DNA of 64,000 bases from Glandiceps talaboti (GCF_964340395.1 NC_135549.1:742501-806500); one strand, 5' to 3'; positions 1-13,059 are shown, numbered from the stretch's first letter. The notes: generated by a model from the sequence alone, not told the origin. A program made the numbers and translations.

Positions 1-137
1 CATATCTCTCAAGTGATGGACACATGATATTCAATACTCAATATTTTTCTAATATAGTAATATTGTTTAACAGTACATACAGTGCATAGTGTACCGGAAT
101 TTATATGTATTGATGTGATATTCTTTCCCTCTCCTAG

Positions 138-1172
138 GAGATCGTCACTGCCCTAGACAAGAAATGGCACCCGTACTGTTTTGTATGCAACCGTTGCCGC
201 AAACCATTTGGTAGTGAGGGATTTATGGTCAAAGAAGATAAACCATACTGCAAGAAAGGTGAATATCCATCATCTTTGCAGATTTCGTTCCCTACTATGA
301 AATAACCACAATGGTCACTGTCGTCCTCATTGCTTCTAGTACCGTATTTTCAATTTTTTCTAAATCATATTTCATTCCAAGTCTTGACAAATAGTCTAAT
401 AATGGTGTTGATAGCACAGACGCCATATAAAATAGTAACTGAAAGTAAAACAATGATTACTTTATACATTACAGATTACCAGGAACTATTTTGTGGTGGC
501 CAAGATGTGAAAGTGGTAGCCTCTGATACATGCTTTGGCTGTGGTGAGAAACTTGGATCCAAATGGGTTGAAGCTATGAATAATAACTGGCACCCCGAGT
601 GTTTTGTTTGCTCTGTAAGTACGCAACCAATAGGTATAGATAAATCTACATGTTATCCATGGTCTTTTGGAAATCTTTTATCGACAGGACAACTTTGTAG
701 TTTAATAGTGGAACACATCTTTTCTATTTTGGAAATCTTTCCATCGACAAGACAGCTTTGTGTTTCATGGAACATTTCTCAATCCTGTTACTTGTGTATC
801 TCTGCTAATGTTATATATTTGATTGCTTTTCGTTTGCACGGGCCCAACGATTCTATCGTGGTCTGGGTCGGTGCTCTCTTCAAGCATGCAATGCAAGGTG
901 TGCATGACGTAGATGTCAACACTGAACAACACGTGTTTGTGGTTTATTTAACACCATATATGTATCGTTGAACAACGACATTACGTCTGACAGAAGTACA
1001 TTTGTATGTAGTGTAATGTTATTGCATGTGTATTGCATGTGTATCTGTATCTGTCAATCTCTCCTGTATCACAATCTAGGAGTGCGAAGAGCCTCTGAGA
1101 GGAAAATCGTTTTTCAAAGTTGAAGGGAAGCCATATTGTAGCAAACATCCATCAGATGCAGTCAGAAGTTAA
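138..1172 (+). CDS. LIM gene 1 (5'-partial), three-LIM protein, terminal exon form a
   Basis: Exons are 138-258, 475-614 and 1080-1172 (TAA at 1170-1172). Exons 1 and 2 lie before the window, by analogy with gene 2. Exon 138-258 gives most of LIM2 (WHPYCFVCNRC, then CKKD completed by the next exon). Exon 475-614 gives the first half of LIM3 (CFGC, WHPECFVC). Exon 1080-1172 gives the rest, ending with the C-X2-H ligand pair in CSKH and a short tail HPSDAVRS. Splice sites are CCTAG/GAG, AAAG/GTGAAT, TACAG/AT, TCT/GTAAGT and TCTAG/GAG, and the phases (0-1, 1-0, 0) match gene 2 exactly. LIM domains are zinc-binding protein-interaction modules. The nearest layout I know is the LIM1-3 block of Enigma/ZASP proteins of the actin cytoskeleton and Z-disc. 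That role is inferred from the family. A second terminal exon follows at 2082. Confidence 0.9.
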
Positions 1173-1312
1173 CCACCTACATGTACCATGACATGGAAAC
1201 ATCATATCCAGTGTATGCCTGTATTTTGTTTGCATCGTCCTATTATGTACCTTTCTATCAGTCCTTCTTATCTATTGTCTCTAACTATCTCAATATCCAT
1301 ACATCTAATCTT

Positions 1313-1474
1313 AATAAATAATACATTAATAACATATTCTTCTACTGCTACTTCTATACCGTGTAAACATACAAAAGGATTATGACAGCATAAACAGTAA
1401 CACATATTTCATTCAGTTTAGTCTTACAATTGTAACACAGGCTCTGTTAAGAACATTAGCTAAAAAACAATAAA
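1313..1474 (+). terminator. candidate polyadenylation signals for gene 1 form a
   Basis: AATAAA hexamers occur at 1313-1318 and 1469-1474, about 140 and 300 nt after the form a stop codon and before the form b exon at 2082. Their position suits premature 3' end formation that would favour form a. In AT-rich DNA the hexamer is common by chance, so cleavage here is inference. Confidence 0.35.
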
Positions 1475-2081
1475 AAAGTAAAATATAGACTGAAAAAGAG
1501 GAATAGATATAAGGCCGAAAGTTATAAATTTCCAGAATAAATAGCCATCTGAAATACACGCTAAACTTTACTGTATGCAACAAATTCCTCTGGTTCCAAT
1601 ATATTCACTGTGTGATCTTCAGAAATACATACAGGGATGATATGAATAAATTAAATCTTAACATATTTTAAAGGCACAAAATAGTTCTTTCTTGCACTCT
1701 TTTTATTCATTAACATATTCGGGACTATACGTTTAGCAAAATAAATTTGATGTCATTATTCAATTTTTCCATGGCAACCATGTAACAAAATAAAAAGGTG
1801 TAATTTTAATGTTCATAAAGTACATGGGCATGACAAAAACTGCCACGGGAAATTCCAGAACGTACGTACGATTAAAAGTACGAACGTGACCAAAATATTT
1901 AGCCTCTATAAAAGAGTTGATGGTCACCCTGGCAACGCTAGCCACAACAACCAGCCAACCTTTTATGAAGGCTAAATTGCCCTTTGATATAGAGTTGACG
2001 GCAAAGCAAAACGCTTGCATTATTGTAAATACTAAACATTTAATCATTGTGATTTTAACTAGTATATTTCTAATTCAACAG

Positions 2082-2156
2082 AAATGCAGAGAATCGCTGT
2101 CAGGAGAGAAATTCTACAACATCGATGGTAAACCAGTCTGTACCAAATGTGGATAA
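2082..2156 (+). CDS. LIM gene 1 alternative terminal exon (form b)
   Basis: This 75-nt exon follows a good acceptor (TTCAACAG). It reads KCRESLSGEKFYNIDGKP, then VCTKCG and TAA. Its phase (0) matches the donor after 614, so it can replace exon 1080-1172. It restores LIM3 with a C-X2-C ligand pair (CTKC) in place of C-X2-H, and stops one residue after the last cysteine. The same second exon is present in gene 2 at 18493-18567, which argues that it is functional and not a stray duplicate. Skipping exon 1080-1172 or ending transcription early would select between the two. An AATAAA lies at 2512-2517. Confidence 0.85.
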   Translation, partial: KCRESLSGEKFYNIDGKPVCTKCG

Positions 2157-3380
2157 TTGCACAGTGTAGCAGTAGTCTTCAACTACTAATATGTCGTTGT
2201 ATGACGTCAGCAATAATAATGAAACCATAATAGGGCATTTACAGCAGTGTATGTTATTTATATTGGGTTTTGGAATACATAATAATACATACAATTTAGT
2301 ATAGTATGCAGTGGTTCAGAGTGATAAACACATAAACATATTCACTTTTACGTATCATAAGTTTGTAGGTTTTGTCAAATAAGTTTATTGGGCTGAAATA
2401 TGTTACAAGAACATCTTTGTTTTAGTAAACAGAGCTTTGAAATCTATTTCATTGTGGGTATTGGCTGTCCGTTAAAGATTCGCTCCTGTGGCAGCAAGAG
2501 TATTTCGGATAAATAAATCAAAATGGAGTGAAAATTGATAACTTCACCACTTGCCAATATAAGTGCAGTGTCAGTTTGAAACCATACCTTCTAACATTAT
2601 AGCTTTATACATTTTAAGGAACCTCTTGTAGATAAGGTTATTTTTTTTATAGTTAAGGTAATTCCCAAAATATTCCAAACTATTCAGAAAATCACCGTCA
2701 ATTTTTAAAATAAGTGATACTCCTGCGTAATGTATTCATCCACATACATCGTGTCAGATTAGCACTTGGTGCTAAATATTTCAATTTTAGTCAATTTCAA
2801 ACAACCCTTTTTATTGTACACGCAATTTCAATTAAAATACCGATCTGTCCTGAAATAGGTGTACATATATCAATGGTAATACGTACAGAATATTTGTAAA
2901 TAAATTCTCAGAAATTTACTTCTTATTTAAAGAGTTAAATTTACTTGGATGCAATGAAATCAAAACTTTAGATTGTCAATGAGTAGATAGTAAATAGAAC
3001 TGTGAAAAGTATATTGGAAATTTAAATGTTGTAAAGTTTAGACTCTATTCAAGAGGAGAAGAAATTGTAATTTTCAAATTGGTATAAATTAATTTGGTAA
3101 GTATTTTATTGTTTACTTTTTACTGTCGTTTGCCAGAGTGAATTTGCTTTTCAAAATCATGGTATGAGTATTTAAATGGTAATACCTTTGTTTTAGAAAC
3201 AGTAGTACATGTTTTGGTGAATGTTATAAGTAATAAAATCTCTTTAAACGTCTGATAGAATGATTTTGTACAAACATTTCTTTACAAAGTCTGTCATTTG
3301 TCTTTTCTCTTTCTCTTAACTCTCAGTGCAGACATTTCTCGTACTTGCTAGGGATAGACGTTGATGGTGTCGAGAAAAGA
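2157..3380. other. intergenic, 3' flank of gene 1
   Basis: AT-rich sequence with no coding region longer than about 60 codons. It probably contains the 3' UTR of gene 1 form b (AATAAA at 2512-2517). Nothing else recognised. Confidence 0.5.
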
Positions 3381-3584
3381 GTCGAGTACGCCCCCCCCCC
3401 CCTCCCCGTTTGAACAACATACCCCCTTCACAACATTAAAACATGGGTTATCCCCCAGACCTGCCTATATATGAGTTTCGGCGCACATATGCATCTACTC
3501 AACAAATCGCAATACAACCCCCTCCTTCCCGCGTCATTGCTTAACCTAGCTATTGGGGGAGGGGGGATTTCGATGGATTTTTCC

Positions 3585-3925
3585 ATCGAACCGACGATAA
3601 GTCACTATTCCTGTCTCTGTAAAACCGAAAACAGGCTGACCCCTCCATAACTTAATTCTAAAACATGAACACCCCCAAATATTATATTTACATCACATGT
3701 ATTTGATTGTGACTCAAAGTGGACTGCTTGACTATGTCTCGCAAATACTTTATAAAATAGCACCATACACTATTAATTAGCGACTACACACAGGGTAAAT
3801 ATATTAAAAATGGGGTTTAATAGCATCTTAACAGTAAAATGTAGGGAGGAGTTTGAGATGGGAACATGTACACCTTCATGGTGGTGAGGGGGGGGGGATC
3901 CTAGAAGCTTTGGAGGTTTTTAGCT
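3585..3925. mobile_element. diverged relic of the PIF/Harbinger-like element family
   Basis: Aligns by eye over about 330 bp to the inner part of the elements at 43590 and 56929. Shared landmarks, in order, are ACAGGCTGACCCC, CTTAATTCTAAAACATGA, GACTGTCTTGCAAATACTTT-like text, ACACAGGGTAAATAT, TAGCATCTTGACAGT-like text, and GAAGC followed by GGAGGTTTTTA. Poly-C and poly-G runs punctuate it, as in the other copies. The terminal inverted repeats seen on the other two copies are missing, so this is a fragment. It was not acquired with the 14-kb units. Confidence 0.6.
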
Positions 3926-4310
3926 CCGCTGTCAGCAACAGCTATAGCAGCGCTTAAGGATTAGGCCGATCTCCGTCGTCGTCCGTCGTCCGTGGCCCGT
4001 CAACTTTTTACATTTTCATCTTGTTCTCCAAAACCAACTGTTAGAATGCTATGATATTTGGTGTGCATGTCCCTTGGGGGGGGGGGGGTATTCAGGCTTA
4101 TCATGCCAAATTTATATGAGTCAATTTCTATTTTTAGCGAATTTTTGAGTATTTTTGGTAAAAAGAATATTTTCAACTTCTCCGAAACTATGGTCGGAGA
4201 TCTTTGACATTTGGTATGTATGAGCCTTTGAGGGAGTCTATTCAGATTTGTTCATGTCAAGTTGATATGAATCATTTCCTATTTTTAGCAAATGTTTTTT
4301 TGTTCAAAAC
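3915..4310. mobile_element. TTTTTAGC-type non-autonomous element relic
   Basis: Begins with TTTTTAGCTCCGCTG, followed by a CGTCGTCCGTC-rich stretch. Then come repeated sentences of the type 'TCTCCAAAACCAACTG... ATGATATTTGGTGTG... TTCAGGCTTATCATG', which recur about every 120-130 bp (near 4020, 4180). The same style of terminus and internal repetition is seen at 20320-21189 and 31219-32335. It encodes nothing. Ends are approximate. Confidence 0.45.
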
Positions 4311-4719
4311 AAAACCATGACAATAGTAACAAAAGTGAAAATATGGCAAACTGGGCTGTACTATGGAGACCGACCACCATAGAGGGCACCTCAAGTGACG
4401 AAGCTGTACTACTATAGAGACCTCAAGTGAGGAAGCTGCACATTTAGTGTATTTACATTATAACCTTCAGATTTTCCAGTGACCAATCCCATATAAGTGA
4501 AATTGTTGAATGTACCCAAATGGGGCTCAGGCTTAGTTTGTTATGTTTACGAAAAACCAAAAAAAACAAAACACTGACAAACATGACGTACATGAATTAC
4601 ATGGTAATTACATATCGATAACAACAATATCTGTATGCAACGAGATTTACAATATGATTCCCTATACATGGAGTGGTCAATGGTGATAGTCATATACATG
4701 CCTGTGTTACTAGTACTGG

Positions 4720-4766
4720 TTTGTGTTTGTTTGTTTGTCTGTCTGTTTGTTTGTTTGTTTATTTTG
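4720..4766. repeat. (TTTG)n/(TCTG)n microsatellite
   Basis: A run of TTTG and TCTG units. The apparent reading frames across it are produced by the repeat. Confidence 0.85.
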
Positions 4767-5272
4767 GTTATAGTAAACATAACTAAGCCTGAACGCCTCC
4801 GACCCTCCCAGGTTTTAATAATGGTGGCTCCATTACCATGATTTTTTTTTTACAGTGACCCATGTTGTCAACTCAAATCAACGACTGTAACTATAGATGT
4901 ATTACTGATGACAAAAGACGTATGAGAACGGGGGAAAGAACTCACTTGCAACAATGAGAGGGAGAGGGCGTCCTATTAAAACCGAGTAAACATTATAATA
5001 TGTTCTATTTTTGCCGCAAAGAAATGGGTGATTCTACGGCAATACTGCCCTGGACGGCTAGGTTATTTATTTAATTGAAATGTGAGATCATATAATCTTC
5101 GAAAAAATGCGTACTTTGTTATTTGTAAGGGGATATTTGATGGATCATTGATACAAATAACTTGCACGCCTATATCTGTAAACTGAGAAGATGTCATAGA
5201 TAAACTGTCTCAGATATAATTTGATTACATTGCATCCTAAGATATGTAAAATTTGATATCGAGAAAAATATT

Positions 5273-5382
5273 GACTCGAACTAAGTACGGAGAATGGAGT
5301 CTAACCACACACACACAGCGTGACATGGACTCAAACTAAGTACGGACGATGGAGACTAACCACACACATACAGTGTGACATG
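5273..5382. repeat. two tandem copies of a 55-bp repeat
   Basis: Copy 1 starts at 5273 and copy 2 at 5328. Both read GACTC(A/G)AACTAAGTACGGA followed by a CTAACCACACACA run and GTGACATG, with a few substitutions. A simple local duplication. Confidence 0.8.
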
Positions 5383-5385
5383 GTA

Positions 5386-8300
5386 TCATTTATTGTGGTG
5401 TCACTTGTTCAAATAATAATTTTAGATTCATAATTCATATTCATGTCATCTGTAGGGTTTAATTTAGTTTTGATTAATTGGTGTGTGTCTGTAATACTTA
5501 CAATCAACGTATTTAGAGCTATCGTGACCGTGTGTTTTCGTCACATCGCATGCTTTACATTCTGTTCTAACTCATGAGTGTGTAAACAATACATATGCGC
5601 GATAAATTACATTTTGAGGTTTCCATGTTTCTCAGCTTGCAGTTGGAATATGTCTTTGTAAAAACTATGGGAAATCCTAGGGATTCTCTTAGACAATAAA
5701 AATGAAACCGCTTGAAATTTGTTGTTGTTCGCTTGAAGTTTTTGCAGAGTTATTGGTACATGTACTAAAATTGATACATAAATATTGCTAACCCGGGCCG
5801 CTGATGAACATTCAAACAATCTGCCAATTTTAATCAACTCTCTCTCTGTATCTTGTTTATTTCGATTTAAAAGTATCATGTCAAAAAGAGTTGAAGATGA
5901 AATTATACTACGTGTATTGAAAGCTCTGTAAATAACGGAAGTTTTCCGTTTGCGAGCAGAGTCCGTCTCTCCAGTCATACTAGCTTTGATGCAGTGGAAA
6001 TATCACTTATGCGAGCAAACATGGTCTTTCTCTCTCGAACATACCACTTTCATCGAAGTTACATTTGTAAACATTTAACTCCGACCACCTGTAATGTAAA
6101 GTACATCCATATAATATATATTTCGAACAATTTGTGAATTAATAGCTAAAAGGAAACGTTGTTCGCACAGGAAAGATACTAGTATGTGAGTTCGGAATAT
6201 AACCTGATACACGAGCCAGAAGAACGTGGCACCCCCGTTGAAGATGAACTTTCGGTCGCTGTCTGAAGACAATGTAAATGATAGTCAACTGTTTCACTCA
6301 TAAATATGTTTACATGGAAAAGTGTAATTTGTCGAACAAAATGTATAGCGATTATCGATATCTCGCTGTTATGTTTTATTGACAATATTTAAAACATGTA
6401 TCCACACGCAGACACGGTAAAATCATAATACTGTTTATATAGCTTTCGTTGTGTCATCTGTTTTTTGTATACCTGTTTTAAAATCCAAATGACCTTATTT
6501 CTTTTGCACACAGCACTGAAAGTTGCACACAGCCCTAATCAGTATATTACCACTTTCTATTACTGATGCAAATTCTTCGGCATACATACCAGTCTGCACT
6601 GAGCCGAGCTGAGAGTGACAATCACCACAGCTTACCAACATATTACTAGTACTTTGTTTTCTGTGTTCAGTTTGTTTTGGCCATTACCACCAGGTAAGCA
6701 ACCAGTTATATTTTTTTCGAATAACCCAAGTCATTCCATCTTAGACCAATTTCATTATTATAATTAGATCTTAAGTATCTATTCGACTTGTATTCATCAC
6801 TGAATCACCGAATTGTTATGTCAATTTTGTCTAATTTGGTTATCCATCGACACGACGCGTAGATCCATTCTATTAAAGTAGGCGTGCCAGTATCTCTCCT
6901 AACTACGATGATCTACAACTCTGTATAAAGTTAACCCTTTCTATTTTCTACTGAGTCTTATTCGGATCACCCGTTAGCTGTTTTAAGTATGTAAGGGTGA
7001 TTCAGGTCACCAAAGTAATTGATTCACTGTCTTAATGATACGTCCTTTATTCATTTATTGAAATGTACACCATGTTAATTTCAGTCTTAATATAACATTC
7101 CCATACATAGTCACAGTATGATTATTGGTGACACCAGAGATGGCTATTACAGATATCTTAACATCACAGTGCGTAATTCAGGTAGCATCGCGAACACAAA
7201 ATCCCACTCAGGTACATTGTACTTTCAATTTGCTGCTGTAAAGGTGTGTCTACAATCCCATTCACTCTCTCAATGCACCGATTCATCGGGCCAGTGACGT
7301 AATTTTTAGGCCACGTCGTGTGACCGCAAAATGCCTCGGGTCATTTGAAGTCACCGGCACTTTCTGTTACACCCCTAGATCAGAAAATCGTTTACCACAC
7401 ACAGAGGTTGTGTTTTGAGGAATTCTGATATATGTAGTATTTTAAACGTCCTTATAGATGTGATGTCATTTAATAAAATAGAACAGATTTCTACACTGTA
7501 TAAAGATGCTGCATGTAAACTTAGAGTTGAAACTGTTTGTTATTCCTCAAAGAAAACTCAAAGATAAGTTCTTTTCTCAAACAAATAAACAGTTTTCAGG
7601 CAATAAATATACCACATCAACCGAACATTTTTGCACGGTTTCCTATTCACTCGACTTGTTTACAGAGCATCGCCAGGTCACAAACTGAATGATGGCTAGT
7701 ACTGACAACTATGCAAGAAATGCAAAGGGTTGATTACTCACCATGAAAGAAAGGTTTAAGAGAAAATTCGAATTGTGGGTGCATATACGTACAGGTACGG
7801 AGGAGTCATTTCAGTGTTAGACGTGTCCGGGGACATGTCAAGGTGACTGGCTGTTCTGTGCCTTAGGTAAAGTGCAATCTTCATCTTAACAACACAAAAT
7901 TCACTTTCGCCAACAACATTAAAGTTAATATTCATTTAGAAAATGAAACAGTACCCCAGAGCTGTGCAGTACCCGTCATATGGATCCGATCGGTTAAACG
8001 CGTCTCAGGTCATTCACTCCTTCTTGTTTAAGATTCCATTCACCCGTTTGGGGAAGTGATTCTGTGTAATATGAGAACATGTTGGCACAATTATGGAAAC
8101 TTTGGCAGTTAGTTTGTTGAAAACACTGGTTACTCATTGCCAGTTGACTCGTTATCCTTACACAGCTCATCATTAATGGTCCACATACCTATGTCGGTAC
8201 AGGTTTTTGAATAGATTGTAGGTATACTTGTAAGGAGGGTGTGGTCTGTGCCCCGATTATAATAAACCAGTTTGTGTGAAAGTCATTCTTTTGGAAGTGT

Positions 8301-9690
8301 TTACTACTTTCTTGAAATGGGTGAGGCTAGGTTTTATGAACGCTAACGTGGATTTCAATTGGTATCTTCAATATTGCTAACAAGCGAAAAGAAAGCCACC
8401 AGTTAGTCGCTATTTAGCTGTTATCCAATTTAAGTAGATTATCTTTTGGGGTAAGGTCATGAGGTTAACTGCAATAATTTGGAGGTATACTGATTTGACG
8501 ATACTACAAAGAAACGATTGTGCTTTAAAAGTACACCCTGACGTCAACCAAGACGTGGGGGCGAAAGAAAAACATAAAAATGTGATGATGACAAAGGAGA
8601 GAGGCAAGCAGGCATTAGCGAAAACGCCCCTCTGGAATCACCTGACCTAAAATATATTTTTATTACCCAGCATATTGTTACCTCCTGATACATATTTCAT
8701 AAACATGTTCTATAATTGCCATAGTGTTTATGGACCACGCCTAGCCACTTTGCTTACCGGACCAGTCGTTATCATTGATCTACCACTACCATCATATGCA
8801 TGTGATCCCAGGCATGTGATGTTATTCCCAACCCTGGATGTTGTTGCAGAGGACCATAACGCGAAAACTAAAAGTTTCTACGGTGTTTGTGTTTGGGAAA
8901 AAAAGGTTCACGAGGTCACCATTCATGCCCACATGACTTCCAGGGCCGTCTACTTCCCGTCGTTACCAGGCCTACTTAGCGACCTTTATTATATACCGAT
9001 AAAAGTAGGAGAGGTTTAGTCTGACGGATATGTAGAATTAGTCATCTTATAGTTTAGTTATTATAAATGAAAACTCCAATGAACCCCTCATTACAGTAAT
9101 CCTGACTCCTAAATAACAGATGGTGAATTATCGGCTTTATATTAAACAGTCAAAACAATTAGTTTAAACCATTCTACCGTGGGTTTGGAGCGACTGGAAC
9201 AAACCATTACAAGTTAATCTAACGCTTAAAGTGAAAGGAATATTTAGCATCTACAATTTTCTGATTTGTTTTGACCATGCAATCTATTTCGATCTCACAT
9301 TCGGCTTTTGGGAGAATTTTCAAATTGTCTACTGGGTCTTCATTTCGTATTATTGAGTCGTAACACATTTCACTACCAAGTAGGTTTACAGGTTGTTTAA
9401 TTTCATATTTATTTTTTATTTTGAAAAACCCCACACAATTGATTCTTTTCTTCGAATTTTAATTGGAATAAAAAGGCAGATGCGTATTTACCTCTTACTA
9501 TGAATTTGATCGTTTGACGTCAACGGTTATCACGTATTGGTAAGACTAGTTTGTTTTATTTTATCAAATTGGTGTCACGTCTTAATGGGTAATATATTGT
9601 AGTAATATATACTTTATTGGTTAATTTATGTCTTCATCACTAATTTGATTTTATAGGCTGGACGCACCAAGTCTCCTCCCTACGCCCGCA
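5386..9690. other. intergenic, no recognisable gene
   Basis: Open frames here include a 123-codon one on the minus strand (5607-5978) and a 114-codon one on the plus strand (8675-9019). Neither resembles a family I know, and neither is flanked by a convincing exon chain. They are within what chance can produce over 4 kb. No repeat longer than a few tens of bases was noticed. Confidence 0.4.
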
Positions 9691-9699
9691 CGCATACAC

Positions 9700-9863
9700 A
9701 CAAACAAACACACACGCACACACACACACATACATACATACATACATACATACATACATACATACATACATACACACACATACACCCCCCACACACACAC
9801 ACACATACATACATACATACATACATAATACATACATACATACATACATACATACATACATAC
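9700..9863. repeat. (CA)n/(CATA)n compound microsatellite
   Basis: CA runs alternating with (CATA)n/(TACA)n tracts, broken by one CCCCCC stretch near 9786. All frames through it are artefacts of the repeat. Confidence 0.95.
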
Positions 9864-10548
9864 AACTTGAATGTGAAGACACCACCCATACCCTGGTTGT
9901 CATATAAATTTGTATCATGGTATTTAAAAAAATATAAAGTGCGAATAAATTACATTAGATACACGTGGTTGCATTTCACTTACATTGGGAAGAGTTATGA
10001 CCTATGACCTTTGAACTACAGATCTTCAGACATCGATGTGTCTATATAGCAAGTGAAGTAAACCATATAGTCATGGAAATATTTCCTTCGCCTGACTAGG
10101 CCATCGATGGAACGTCGCTAGAGTTCTTCACTTTACAGCTGCCATTCACTGCGTTCCATTGAACAACTGTGTCCCACCATTTGAAAACGAATCACTCGTC
10201 TAAAGTAAACGTAGAATAGCCAGTCTTTCCTTTACTGGATGAGTAAATAACCTGCAATATCTGACATATGTGTATGTAAAATATGACAGTTTTCAAGGGA
10301 ATGGAATGAAAATTATGCTACCCTCGATAAATATTGTAAACCGATATTGTGTTGTCCAAGGACGAACATGTTAGAAGGAGAAAGGCATTTTCTTGTATTA
10401 TTATTATAATATCATATATATATACATTAAGGAAACGCCACCTTGAAATATTCAGACTGTACACATCAATATAACATAAGATTATCGTAGTAGTCTGCAT
10501 TTTCAGCTGTCACCTTGGTGACGTCACTGTTTCAAGTTAGTTTTGAAC

Positions 10549-10625
10549 TTTGTTGTATAAGCTATAAACCTGTGTTCTTTAGACCATCAGCAATATAAAC
10601 CTGTGTTTTTAGACCATCAGCAATG
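10549..10625. repeat. two-copy tandem duplication of about 33 bp
   Basis: ATAAACCTGTGTTCTTTAG plus ACCATCAGCAAT is followed at once by a second copy with one T fewer. Confidence 0.7.
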
Positions 10626-11159
10626 CACCTATAAAGTCGAAAACGAAAAGATGAAACTATACACTGAAATACACCCTATGTAATAAAAGCAGTTTCGATG
10701 TGTCACCAAGTTCAGTCGTGTTTTACGTGAAAGATTATTGGCATAGCGTGGCTTAGAATTAGATGTACTACGTGCTGACCGAACTTACTGTAGATGTCTT
10801 ACTATTCTACTAATTACAATACATGCACATCCATGAAGCGAACAGGCCGTCGTCTCATAATTCACATGACGCATGGTTTTGATATGTAGAATCGTTTAGT
10901 GTGACATGAAGCTGCAACTATAATTACAAATACCATCAGTTCTAGTGATAAAAATAAACCTGCTCTCTTGATTGGTATGTTAGCCCGTACCATGTGTATA
11001 ATTAGTAGCTGTAATTATCCAATGTCGTAAAACACTTGCAACTTTACTTTAGCATGACTGTCGTAAACACCAACCACTTTACGTCAAGGCAGTTATATGA
11101 TTTTGTTTAGAAGGCATCAGATACGCTAACAATTTGTTTTCTTTTGCTGTTTATTGTAT

Positions 11160-11278
11160 GTCCTTATTGTACAGTTTGTATTTGTCTCTTTTGTTTTTGT
11201 ACTATTTATATTTAGAGGGCCCCAGGGAAGATTGGGCTACCCTCTTTCAATAAAGTTTAATAAATAAATAAATAAATT
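11160..11278 (+). mobile_element. 3' tail of a 5'-truncated non-LTR retrotransposon
   Basis: T-rich text runs into GAGGGCCCCAGGGAAGATTG and GGCTACCCTCTTTCAATAAA, and ends in a (TAAA)n tail. The hairpin-forming GGGCCCC...GGGCTACCCTC block next to a short tandem 3' repeat is typical of the 3' ends of CR1/L2/RTE-type LINEs. No coding sequence remains. Confidence 0.55.
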
Positions 11279-12407
11279 TCCTCTGCAGGGTCTTCCAAAT
11301 AGTTGTATGTTGTTAGCTATGCCAACCACGTCGGGTTCAAGAACAATTTCACCCACAAATATCGGTTAACATTCCACGTACAGCCACCAGTGATAATTCA
11401 TCGTAACGATGACAACAATTGTATGATTGTCTATAAATTTCAATTTTTTTCTGTATGCTTCTGAACAGGCAAACTGACCTTTACTCTTAAACAGATATCT
11501 AAATATTGTACTATTAATGCTGTGAGAACAAATCTCTGCGTATGTTGTTTTGTGTTAGGAGTAAAAACTATCACAATTACAAGTATGGGCTGCGATGTGC
11601 TCAGAATATGCAGAAACAAGTTTAAAAATAACACTCAGCGACTGTCATATTTCTATACAAACATTCTTTAACATCTGTGTCTTTAATGTTACAGGAACAC
11701 AAATAGAGTTATGGGAGGGGTGCAACATATGCTTCAAACATATTATTAACGTTGCATATATGTCGCAAAGACCTTCATATGACTACAGCCCACACACAAT
11801 TGTGGTTTACAATGTCAATGAATCGTCTGCTTTTAATACAGTGATCTTTCGATGAACTCCTTGTAATTGTATACACCCCCAGACGTTTGTAGGCTTGCCT
11901 TTTTGAACAGACTGTTGACCCCGATATGACTAAAGACTTTATATATCAGATCACGTACACCAATACTTTTCTATGGATTTCAACACCTATAAAGTGGTTC
12001 ACATAGTTTTGAAGACGATTCTGACTGCCTTCTCTTTGCCACGGCAATCGTGGTCATTTCATACAGCAACTAAAAGTTCACCTCCTGTTACCATGGTTAC
12101 ATGTAACGTATATCTTTCGACTCTACTTGCACATTTCCCACTACTCCATTCATCAAAACGAAGACCGATAGTGGTCCGAGATTAAAAACGTCCCCTTGTG
12201 ACCATTCCGTCATAAATAAACTCCATAGAAATGTCAACAAGATGGGATTGGTAGAACTAAACATACTGTGAATACCAAAACGTTTGTTACATACAAGAAT
12301 ACCAGATATAAATTATGGAATGTATGGCGATGAAAAAAAAATGTAAACCAGACGGACGGAGACATGAAAATACCATCACATTTCCATATGAAGTATATGT
12401 ATCACCA

Positions 12408-12700
12408 ACTTCATTTGATTCCAATGGTCAATCAATTAGGACTCAGGGTTGTACTTTTGATTCTAATTGGTCAATCAGTAATGACGCAGAGGTCTAGTCT
12501 GATCCCAATTGGTCAATCAATTAGGACTCAGGGTTGTACTTTTGATTCTAAATGGTCAATCAGTAATGACGCAGAGGTCTAATCTGACCCCAATTGGTCA
12601 ATCAATTAGGACTCAGGGTTGTACTTTTGATTCTAAATGGTCAATCAGTAATGACGCAGAGGTCTAATCTGATCCCAATTGGTCAATTAATTATGACGTG
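12408..12700. repeat. 85-bp minisatellite, about 3.4 copies
   Basis: The landmark AGGACTCAGGGTTGTACTTT recurs at exact 85-bp spacing (12439, 12524, 12609). Each unit contains two half-units that both carry TTGGTCAATCA-like text, so the 85-mer looks like an older dimer. An apparent 72-codon frame across it is repeat-derived. Confidence 0.9.
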
Positions 12701-13059
12701 GTGATCTTGAATGCTAAATATCATTATTATTTTATCATAATACAATATTGACAACACTGATCTGGATTCTAGGATATTTTGAACTATGAATCAAAACTAC
12801 AAAACTTACAACTTTTTAATACTTTTTGACCACGAATTCCTATCCATTGACGGTCACCTATTTATCTTATAATTGACTTCAATTGTAATATTTCAAGAAT
12901 GGATACCAGGCATGGATGAAATACAGATTGAGACTACAATCCCTCATGGTTCAATTCCTAAGTAGGCCGAGCGAATGAAAATTGCGCTTGTCTGAGCTCA
13001 TTAATTCGAAGTGCGCCCTGAACGTAACTAGCAGAGGTTATTCTTTATTCTTTATAAAG

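Noticed and set aside
330-971. 213-codon open frame running through the donor after 614
   Set aside because: Only 475-614 codes, as LIM3. The rest is intron read-through; the exon is bounded by strong AG and GTAAGT signals that match gene 2.
5607-5978. 123-codon open frame on the minus strand
   Set aside because: No recognisable family, no exon chain around it, and a length that chance can give in several kilobases of non-coding DNA.
6590-6693. Possible noncoding first exon of gene 2 ending CCACCAG/GTAAGC
   Set aside because: A good donor motif, but such motifs are frequent. It is 7.3 kb from the ATG exon, and nothing else supports it.
8675-9019. 114-codon open frame on the plus strand
   Set aside because: No known motif and no convincing splice context. 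Kept only as part of the intergenic description.
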